A stretch of 64,000 nt of DNA from Agrocybe praecox (lineage: Eukaryota > Basidiomycota > Agaricomycetes > Agaricales > Agrocybaceae). The stretch lies in contig OZ024843.1 of the NCBI GenBank assembly GCA_964017145.1, positions 983,001-1,047,000 on the forward strand, written 5' to 3'. Below the pieces are notes generated by a model, which saw only the letters and a program-made list of their open reading frames with translations, was not told the DNA's origin and made no database searches. Shown here piece by piece: positions 54,947 through 64,000 of this stretch; position 1 is the stretch's first letter, and every line of letters begins with the position of its first letter. The translations under genes were made by a program, and so were the position numbers.

Positions 54947-57884
54947 CTCTGGAATTGCATTTCTTGTGGGATCTTCCGTCCATTTCGACGCACCGAGTTG
55001 ACTCTGGGCTACAATTATTCTTGACCAAATATGCGGGTCCATATCTTCGGTCGTTTCTTTCCCAACAACTCCGCAAACCCATATCATCCACCTCGTGTAA
55101 TTTAGAGAGTTTACTCTCCGCAACGGCTTCCCAACTACTGACTCGTTCAATCAAGCAATCTCACAATGTACAGAGGCAGAGTGTCAATTTACATAATGTA
55201 CTCATAGTATGAATATACCATTAACATGTGGATATTGTCTGTATACTAGGTCCAAAAAGTTAATTTCATGCCTTGAATTTCTTTTTGTTTGTCGAAGGAA
55301 AAAAGGCTCCGAGGGAAGCAGATGCGAAATGACGTCACGCGCCTTGAGGCTTGTACGCGACTTCTACTCACGCACAGACCACAATTCATCCAGACGAAAC
55401 AGCCAACGGAATTCTCCCACCCTTATTCTCCTTACACCACCCACGAATCCTTCCAATGAGCCACTCTCATCTTTATTGTAGTCATATATTCTCTTCCCTC
55501 TACCCCGACTTCGACATGACTTTATTACAATATAATTATCACTACTAGGACTATTGTGAACGATGAATTTTTCCCTAACCACGATAGAAAGTATTTCAGC
55601 GTGCTTCAATTTGGACCTCCTCAAGACATAACATCAATTCAAGAGATGATCATCAAGAAAGAAAACCAGTGTGCATCAAACCGCAAGCAGCTGCAAGTTA
55701 CTTCAAGGCAAAAGAAGCTGAAGATATGAAGACGCAAACAAGTCAGCGTGCATCAAGAGAAAGTATGTGAACGTCAGAACTTGATATCTTTTTCTCGTAT
55801 TTTCCGTGGAAAAGAAGAAAAAAAGCAGTGCATATTTCACAGCAAGAAGATTATGTACAAAAACGTATAGGGGCGGTAAAGTGTGTGTGGCGTGTATGGT
55901 ACATTATAGCTGATATTTTGTGCTAGAAATGGCGAGGCGATTATAGAGATGACATGGTGTAGGGGTGTGCTTCAAAACAAAACAAGAAGGAAATGAAGAT
56001 GCGTATATATGATACAAGAAGAAAAAGACCTTGGGAATGATACCAACAAGAATCAAGAAACCGGAATGGCGAAATTGTGGGACGGAGACGGAATATAATA
56101 CAGAGGCGCAGCGGGTCCCATGGTTGGTAAAATGTGGTTCAGAGGAGTCCGCTAAAGCGCGAATTTTTCAGCACTTTGACTTTAAGCAGAAGGGAGGGTG
56201 GGGAAATGTTCAGTCAATATTTTCAAGTGAAAAAAAACGCCACCAACTCACCGAGAAAATGGCTGCGAGGCACTGCAAGATGCCGAGCTTGAAGTTGTGG
56301 GTGTTGTCTGGAGGAAGTGGCTGAATAGGGTTCATGAGGGATCAGTACGAGTGCTTTGCATTCATTCGCTCGAAGTGCCGAAAAGATTTACTTACTGTAG
56401 CAGTCGTCGCGGAGGCGGGTTCAAGAATAGAATGATAGCAGGATTTGCGTTTCTACCACGAAGATGTCAGAGGCGCGTTTCAACCAGAAGAAAAAGAAAG
56501 AAAGAAAAACACACCAAAATCAACAACGACGTATCTGGGCCCGACCAATCAACATGGAGACAAGGCAGCCTCGAAGGGTACAACAGATTCGTCGTCGACG
56601 TGCTCGTTTTCAGGACGCGTGTGGAATACGGTCGCCTGGTCACTACTACTACTGAAGGGGAAGAAACTCGATAATCCGTGGTCGACGACATCTCCTTCCA
56701 ATCCTCTGCTGACAATGTGCAATCACCAGCAAAAGGAAGAGGAAAAACGCGACGAGCGTCTCGACTATGAATGAGGCTATGATGACGAAAGTAATGGTGT
56801 TAAGTAGTGTAATGGGTGAAGAAAGGCGGGCAGAAAAGGCAGGAAAGAGGGAGAAAGAAAGAAAATGGAAGGGTGGAAGAGAAAACGAGCAGGAAAAAAA
56901 AGGCGCGTCCCTTTTTTAATGTAAAATTTAGAACTGCGACGGAGCCGTTTCCACAAATGGGAAGAGAAGCAGGCGCCTGGGTCAGCCGTTCGGGGACACA
57001 AACGGCCTTTCCAAACTTGAGGAGTTTAAACATCCGTTGTAGGCCTCTTCTGGGGGGTTCAGGTTGATTTAGGGAAGTTAGAAGGCGGGACTGACAGTGT
57101 TGGTCGTCATTGTAATAGGTGCGTTGTCCAATATTGTACGAAAAATCGTTGATACGAGCCGGCAGCAATCAGTCTAATAAACATCAACTGGCCACGGAAC
57201 TCTTTCAAGTGAACCCTGCATCAAATTTCGCTCCTGTCAAATGAGCTTTTGAAAAGATATGCGACTTGTCAAGCTCTCGAGAACCCTATATCTTTTCTGT
57301 TCATTCGAAAGCAAGCAGCTCGCTCCTGGGGAACACACCACTGGTCTTCCTGCCAACTCCTATCAATCAACCTACTAGGCCTATGCTTCCACACCAAGAG
57401 CACTTTGCTGCTTGAGAAGATGCAGATACCCAAGTATGCACTGGGCTGGATCACATTATACCACTCTGGACATGCAATATGACGGTGACTCGAACCACGT
57501 CTGGGAACTCTGCCTGCCAAAGCCAAAGGGACCGGCCATGCTAAATCCATCCAAAATGCCTCTGGAAGCCGGAACAGGGACCTCAATGTCCAATACGTAT
57601 GAGAGCACGACTTCCAGACTTCCTAGAGGAATTCGGTTGTATTCTCCTTAAATGCTGCGGGGACAATTACACCGACCGTTACAAGACACTCCAGCTGCGA
57701 TAGCAATCCCACAAGCTCATTTCGCCTCCAGAAAATTCGGCTACACCTGGGAGATCATCTAATAATGCTTTATATTTATTCTTCTGGATACTATGGGACT
57801 CATATGAGCTCGTCGTCGCCCTTGTTCGCGAAGGTATCGACCCCGCTGTGTGTGACATGAATGTCACTGTCACTATCCGGAGCT
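54927..57884 (+). repeat. Segmental duplication, copy 1
   Basis: Starts at ACCAGGATCTTTCGGAGTAG, which includes the RasGAP stop codon, and matches 59558-64000 in order. Blocks: 54927-55435 with 59558-60060, and 55436-57884 with about 61350-64000. Differences are scattered substitutions and small indels. No convincing gene lies within: small frames conserved in both copies (54955-55212; 56467-56715 minus) change amino acids about as often as chance would give. Unit length by offset is about 4.63 kb. Confidence 0.9.
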
Positions 57885-59557
57885 CGGGACTGGAGCTCAT
57901 GCCGAAGCGCCGGTGTGTGTCGGGCAGCGCGCTCGTAAAGGCGCATATGGGCTCGAGGTGGTCCCAGAAAGGCTCCAAAGAAATTTATGAGGCGTTCAGG
58001 GGAACCAATAAAGCTAGATTTATACAACTCAGGAAAATCCAGGAAGTTCGAGACGCCAAAGACATAAAGGAACATAGCGGGCGAGCGAGCTTCAAAGAAT
58101 AGATGATCATGCAGACCGCCAACCCAGAGCAACGCAGATATTGATGGGCGGCAGAAAGAACCTTGTCAATGCTGGTATGACAGTGCTAGTCTCCTAGTGT
58201 AAATTTCGGTCCTACGAAAAAACTGCCACGCCCAGAATCTGAAGACGACATCACACGAAGACTGAGGAAAGCGCATAAAGTCAAAGAACGACTTTCGTGG
58301 ATAACTGGTGTTGTTTGATTGTCGGCGACGAGATATCCTTCGTGTTCCTGCCTGAGGTAGTGGAACTATTGGGTCGTGGTGTAACTGGGATTGCTGAGAT
58401 TCTTGCTGCGATGGTCATTCATCGTAGACGTGCGGAGTGCCATAAAAACGCAGCTTGAATAACTTGTGTTGGAAGTCTTGAAGAAGGATCCGCAAATGGT
58501 CTAGGGAAGGAGTCGCCGTTCGTTGTTCAGTGTGGAGAGGAGAAGGAAAATAGAACGCACAATAAAACCAAAACTCTCGGAATATACTTTCTTCCTTCAC
58601 CTCCCCTCGAAGAGTTCTTCTAGTATCTCTTTTACGCCCTCAACGTCTCCGGTGCCATCATCCCAATTCCAAAAGTAGCTGAAGCCAGAAGACCTGCGAA
58701 TATTTCATCCTTGACTTGAAAGAGAATTCTAATTTCGTTCTTCAAGTTGTGGCGCAGCTCGTGGATAATATCTTCATTGACCGTGCTTGTAGGGGCCGCT
58801 TGGTGAGGTGAAAACGATGTGCTTCAGGATGTCAGATAATGTCGAAAACAAAAGGGAGAGCGGAACCAAATTCTGTTCGAGCCCGGCTTGTCTCTCCTTT
58901 CTCGAACCGGATGGTCGTGCGCCAATTTTCGTGGTTTCTTTCTTTTCCCACCAGGTTCCTACAACCCACAAAAAATACTTCTTCTCCTTTTTTTCACTCG
59001 TGAAGAGGCGTAGGGCAGCAAGCAGGGACGGCCTTCTAGTATGCGCCGCTGTCGACTCTTAATGCACAAAGATTCAATATTCAGCATTTATTTGGATTTT
59101 CAAACCCAGCTTCTAGCGAGCTGAATTAATTCAAGTTCTCCATCGTCCGACAACGACAATAGACATTTTCAGGGTGGATGTCATTGTCTTTGACGACACG
59201 GTATACTGTTCGGAAGACTTTCGCATTTCATGTCTTAAAACTCCATACAACACGTCGATTTCTAACTTTTCTGGACGAAGAGTTAAAAGCACATTCATCG
59301 ACTTCAGAGTCCGGACTTCATAAATCGCGTCAAGAGCTCTTTGCACAATTTCATTCAGCGACGAGGTCTTATGTATCACCAAAATACGTGCGTTGTATAT
59401 GAAGTTCAAGGATCTTTCTCGCAGCGCTGCGAGAAGAAAAGACAGGATAATGTGTTTTTTAGAACAACATAATGTCGTGTCTGTTAAACAGCACGATTAT
59501 ACAGGTCAAGAAAAGGTGAAGTCGACGACATCATCTCGACTATATAACAAGAGATCA
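57885..59557. other. Remainder of the duplication unit, no gene recognised
   Basis: Single-copy within the window because the second copy would extend past base 64000. No coding motif recognised on either strand. Confidence 0.5.
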
Positions 59558-60060
59558 ACCAGGATCTTTCGGAGTAGCCCTGGGATTGCGTTTCTTGTGG
59601 GATCTTACATCCATTGCGACGCACCGAGTTGACTCTGCGTTACAATCATTCTTGACCAAATATGCGGGTCCATATCTTTGGTCATTTCTTTCCCAACAAC
59701 TCCGCAAATCCATATCAACCACCTCTTGCAATTTAGAGAGTTTACTCTCCGCAACGGCTTCCCAACCACTGACTCGTTCAATCAAACAATCTCCCAATGT
59801 ACAGAGGCAGAGTGTTAATTTACATAACGTACTCATAGTATGAATATACCATTAACATGTGGATATTGTCTGTATACTAGGTCTAAAAAAATTAATTTCA
59901 TGCCTTGCATTTCTTCTTGTTTGTAGAAAGGAAACCAGGCTCCGAGGGGAGGCGGATGCGAAATGACGTCGCGCGCCTTGAGGTTTGTACGCGACTTCTA
60001 CTCATGCACAGACTACAATTCAACCAGAGAAAACAGACAACGGAATTCTCCCACCCTCCT

Positions 60061-61349
60061 TACAACTAGCGGTCGACTCCGTCACCAACAGGCTTGCTAT
60101 CGGACTTTGGATGTTTTTAAAGAACGATAACAATTTTTCTTTAACACGATTGTATAAGACAAAAGACGGATATTTGTAGAAAAAAAATTAAACAAGAAAA
60201 ATTCCAACAAGTCCCCAAGTACCGCCAAATCTACAAATAGGGAATAAGAATACGATTCAATAGCCGTGAGGCTTTAAGTCCTCTTGGGACGAAGCAATTT
60301 TAATAACGTGATTCGGACAGTGTTAAAGATGAATGGAACACATACTTGGTATGAAAACCCTGAAAAAAAAAAAGGTAATCAGATACACCGCACCCGCCAT
60401 GGACATCGACAGGGATACCGGTTTAGAACCTAACGCCGCTAAGGCAAGGTTAGCAACAGCAAAGCGCTCGACAGAAAATACAGGCAATTTGGCAGACACG
60501 ACCCAATTGGCGGTGGGAATGAGGGCAATGATGCAAACATAGTGGTGCTGACAGGAAGAGAGGAACGACCGAGGATATCATACTCGACCCACTCGAAAAC
60601 GCAGTACATAAAATCGATGAGGACGATACCGTATACCTCAAGTTTTGCCCCAAAAAATCCAACATCACTGAGGTTTCCAGGCATCGTCAAAAGTCTGGCT
60701 CCTTTAACGCCTGCGCGAGGCACGTTTACGGTAGAGGGATGTGACGGCAAGAAAACAATGATAGCAAGGAAGTAACATCCCATTATACCCGGCTACGTGT
60801 TTACAGACTATAAATCACAGGGGCAAACTATTGAGAACGTAATCATAGACATAGGACAGCCGAAAACAGGAGCAAAACTTTGGCCTTTCGGAGTATATGT
60901 CGCCTTATCGAGGAGCAGAGGAAGGTTAGCATCAATATGTTTACTAAGGGAATTCAACGACGACTTGTCTCAGAACCGTCCGTCCAAGAACCTGAGATTG
61001 GATATGGAAAGACTAGAGGAACTCGACTGGGCAAACGAAAGAGAACGAGAAACGGTGCTTAGTTGAAGAAATAGTTGTGGTAGGTATAATAACACAAATA
61101 TAAATGACATAGCGTACACGCAGATGAGGTTGACAAGAAACTGCAGCCACCCTACTTTCAGCGGGGTCAAGGCCGTAGCCAAGCAGATGTAGACAAACGG
61201 TCAACATTTTAATTTTTCGAATTAATTTTTGGGAGGTAACGTGCGGGGGAAGACAAACAAGAACCAAGCAAACGGCTAACATTCTATTTCCATGTATGGG
61301 ATTTGTCGGGGAGACTCGGGAGAGGAACCTTACTGTTAACACAGCAAGC
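60061..61349 (+). mobile_element. Insertion in copy 2 carrying a Helitron-type helicase remnant
   Basis: Copy 1 reads straight through from CTCCCACC to CACCACCCACGAATCC with 12-15 bp between. In copy 2 about 1.29 kb separates these landmarks. The inserted DNA encodes fragments of a Helitron PIF1-like helicase. Exact ends are blurred by CTCCTTACA/CCAACACC microhomology, and I did not find clear Helitron termini (5' TC, 3' CTRR with hairpin). Confidence 0.7.
60388..61066 (+). pseudogene. PIF1-like Helitron helicase, C-terminal fragment with frameshifts
   Basis: Three reading frames must be combined to follow the homology. An early part reads TTQLAVGMRAMMQTN, equivalent to the LxVGMKVMVTxN strand of Helitron helicases. 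A second frame has DIILDPLENAVH and VYLKFCP. The last, 60755-61066, has the best-conserved part: PGYVFTDYKSQGQTIENVII, then YVALSRSRGRLASICLLREF and a C-terminal RLEELDWANE. The TDYxSQGQT and YVALSRxRG motifs are helicase motifs V/VI of PIF1 proteins. Frameshifts between segments and absence of the Rep and N-terminal helicase parts show a dead fragment. Confidence 0.8.
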
Positions 61350-63282
61350 CAACACCACCCACGAATCCTTCCAATGGGCTACACTCATCTTTATTGTAGT
61401 CACATATTCTCTTCCCTCTACTCCGACTCCAACACAACTTTATTACAATATAATTATCACTACTAGGACTATTGTGAACGATGGATTTTCTCCCTAAGCA
61501 CGATAGAAAGTATCTCAGCGTGCTTCAACTTGAACCTCAAGACATAACATCAATTCAAGAGATGATCATCAAGAAAGAAGTCCAGTGTGCATCAAACCGC
61601 AAGTGTCCGCAAGTTACTTCAAGGCAGAAGAAGCTGAAGGCATGAAGACACAAACAAAGATCAGCGTGCATCAAGAGAAAGTATGTAAACGTCAGAATCT
61701 TGATACCTTTTTTCTCGTGTCTTCCGTGTAAAAGAAAAAAAAAGCAGTGTATAACTCAGGATACAGCACATCGAAAATTCGAATTCAAAGGCACAAAAAC
61801 AGTATTTCACAGCAAGAAGATTATGTACAGAAACGTATAGGGGCGGTAAAGTGTGTGTGTGTGTGTGGCGTGTATGGTACATTATAGCTGATTTTTGTGC
61901 TAGAAATGGCGAGATGATTAATTATAGAGGTGTCATGGTGTAGGGGTGTGCTTCAAAAACAACAAGAAGGAAATGAAGATGCGTATATATGATACAAGAA
62001 GAAAAAGACCTTGGGAATGATACCGACAAGAATCAAGAAACCGAAATAGCGAAATTGTGAGATGGAGACGGAATATAATACAAAGGCGTAGTGGGTCCCA
62101 CTTTTGGCAAAGAGTGAAGTGGTGGTAAAATGTGGTTCAGAGGCCGCTAAAGCGCGTATTTTTTTTTTAGCGTTTTGACTTGAATCAGAACGGTAGCCAG
62201 CAGCCTGCGAAGGGGAGGGTGGGGAACTGTTCAGTCAATATCTTCAATTAAAAAGAGACGCCACCAACTCACCGAAAAAAATGGCTGTGAGGTACTTCAA
62301 GATGCTGAGATTGGGAGTGTTGTGGGTATTGTCTGGAGGAAGCGGCTGAATAGTGCCCATGAGGGATCAGTATGAGTACTTTGCATTCATTTGCTCAAAG
62401 CGTCGAAAAGATTTACTTACTGTAGCAATCGTCGGGGAGGCGGAGTCGGGTTCAAGAATAGAATGATAGTAGGACTTGCGTCTCTACCACGAAGATGTCA
62501 GCAGCGTGTTTCAACCTGAAGAAAAAGCAAGAAAAAGCAAGAAAAAACAAGGCACCAAAATCAATAACGATGTGTCTGGGCCCGACCAATCTACATGGAG
62601 CGAAGGCAGCCTCGAAGGGTACAACAGATTCGTTGTCGATGTGCTCGTTTTCAGGACGCGTGTGGAATACGGTCGCCTGGTCACTACTACTACTGAAGGG
62701 GAAGAAACTCGAGAATCCGCGGTCGCCGACATCTCCTTCCAATCCTTTGCTGACAATGGGCAATCACCAGCAAAATGAAGAGGAAAAACGCGACGAGCGT
62801 CTCGAATATGAATGAAGCTATGGTGAGGAAAGTAATGGTGTTGAGTTTAGTGTAGTGGTGTGGGAGAGGCGGGCAGGAAAGGCAGGAAAGAGGGAGAAAG
62901 GAAGAAGATGGAGGGGTGAAAGAGGAAACGAGCAGGAAAAAGAGGCGCATCCCTTTTTGAACGTAAATTTTGGAACTGCGTGGGAAGAGAGGCAGACGCC
63001 TGGTCAGCCGTTCGAAGACACAAATGGCCTTTCAAAACTTGAGGAATTCAAACATCCGTTGTAGGTCTCTTCTGGAGGGTCGGGTTGATTTGGGGGAGTC
63101 AGAAAGCCGGACTGGCGGTGTTGGTCGTAATTATAATAGGTGCGTTGTCCGACATTGCACGAAAAATCATTGATACCACCGTCAACAGTCAGTCTAGACA
63201 GCCTTAACTGACCACGGACTTTAAAGTCAACCCGCATCAATTTCGCTCCTGCCAAATGAGCTTCTGGGAAGAAATATGCCAA

Positions 63283-63600
63283 CTCCTATCAACCAACCTG
63301 CTAGGCCTATGCTTCCACACCAAGAGCTCGTTGCTGCTAAAGAAGACGCAGATACCCAAGTATGCACTGGGCTGGATCACATTATACCACTTTAGAGGGA
63401 GCAATATGACGGTGTTCAATTGAAAGCAAGCGGCTTGCTCCTGGGGAACACACCACTGGTATTTCTGCCATCTCCTATCAACCAACCTGCTAGGCCTATG
63501 CTTCCACACCAAGAGCTCATTGTTGCTAAAGAAGACGCAGATACCCAAGTATGCACTGGGATGGATCACATTGTACCACTTTAGAGGGAGCAATATGATG
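63283..63600 (+). repeat. Local tandem duplication inside copy 2
   Basis: Segments 63283-63411 and 63472-63600 are near-identical (CTCCTATCAACCAACCTG ... GGGAGCAATATGA), offset 189 bp; copy 1 has a single equivalent at about 57356-57484. Confidence 0.85.
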
Positions 63601-64000
63601 ATGATTCGACCACGTCTGGAAACTCTGTCTGCCAAAGCCAAAGGGACCGGCCATGCTAAATCCATCCAAAATGCCTCTCTGGAAGCTGGAACAGGGACCT
63701 CAATGTCCAATATGTATGGGAGCTCGACTTCTATACGTCGCCTGGGGGAATTTGGTTGCATTCTCCTCAAAGGCTGCGAGGACAATTACGCCGGCCGTGA
63801 CAAGACACTCCAGCTGTGATAACAATTCTACAAGCTCATTTCGCCCGCAGAAAATTTTGCTACACCTGGGAGAGCATCGAATAGTGCTCTATGTTTATTC
63901 TTCTGGATACTACGGGACTATATGAGCTCGTCGTCGCTCTTGTTTGCGAAGGCATCGACCCCGCTGTGTGTGACATGGATGTCACTGTCACTATCCGGAG

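Larger units (their letters stand above)
59558..64000 (+). repeat. Segmental duplication, copy 2 (runs off the window)
   Basis: Parallel to 54927-57884 but longer by a 1.3-kb insertion (about 60061-61349) and by a local 129-bp duplication (63283-63411 and 63472-63600). The last bases of the window equal copy 1 at about 57855-57884, so the repeat continues beyond the end. It also contains a detached duplicate of the RasGAP 3' terminus, without the rest of that gene. Confidence 0.9.

Noticed and set aside
54955..55212. 85-codon frame conserved in both duplication copies (matching 59586-59843)
   Set aside because: Amino-acid changes are as frequent as expected for neutral DNA and the opposite strand is open as well; conservation follows from the recent duplication.
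56467..56715. Minus-strand 82-codon frame also seen at 62511-62756, with a hydrophobic frame beside it
   Set aside because: The copies diverge at their ends and in frame; a membrane-anchored gene on this strand is possible but I could not assemble one.
63237..63785. 182-codon minus-strand frame
   Set aside because: It contains the local 129-bp duplication read twice and has no counterpart frame of the same length in copy 1; an artefact of the repeat.

Overview
The window is eukaryotic nuclear DNA from a filamentous basidiomycete, almost certainly a mushroom-forming Agaricomycete. Coding regions are broken by many 50-90 nt GT-AG introns. Several families are typical of that class: a DUF6699 protein, DUF6533- and DUF6534-type seven-helix membrane proteins, and tandem alpha/beta hydrolases. 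Conserved genes also read as fungal. Species cannot be named from the sequence. All coordinates come from reading the sequence by eye; splice sites were joined by GT/AG, phase and family resemblance, not by transcript data.

Layout. 1-1374: 3' end of a CDC7-type kinase gene (+). 3977-4708: DUF6699 protein (-). 6432-8324: DUF6534 membrane protein (-) built from 16 exons, five of them only 8-15 nt. Immediately upstream of its first recognisable exon sits a complete, apparently very young Ty1/copia retrotransposon (8388-13197) with identical 237-bp LTRs, a 5-bp target duplication and an unbroken 1410-codon Gag-Pol. 14640-15951: INO80 subunit Ies2 (-). 16603-17376 and 17863-18534: two intronless orphan genes sharing a C-terminal motif (+,+). 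18866-19949: Rrp7 ribosome-biogenesis protein (-).

20586-28824 is a cluster of five paralogous three-exon alpha/beta hydrolases (+,+,+,-,+) whose middle exon is exactly 278 nt in every copy while oxyanion-hole and nucleophile-elbow residues vary. 30468-31745 (six exons) and 34636-36200 (DUF6533 type) are two further seven-helix membrane protein genes (-). Between them lie a TA-flanked MITE (32723-33244), a perfect 31-bp palindrome and a small secreted SnoaL-like protein (33874-34439, +). 39204-42176 is a three-RRM Ngr1/TIA-1-like RNA-binding protein (-). 44961-54946 is a full-length neurofibromin/IRA-type Ras GTPase-activating protein (+).

From the last codons of the RasGAP gene to the window end the DNA is a segmental duplication. 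A unit starting at 54927 starts again at 59558, an offset of about 4.63 kb. The second copy carries about 1.3 kb of extra DNA holding a frameshifted Helitron-type PIF1 helicase remnant, plus a local 129-bp duplication.

Housekeeping genes (CDC7, IES2, RRP7, NGR1, IRA) thus alternate with lineage-specific membrane proteins, hydrolases and transposons. No single pathway links them. The hydrolase cluster, the paired orphan genes and the microexon gene are the parts most worth following up.
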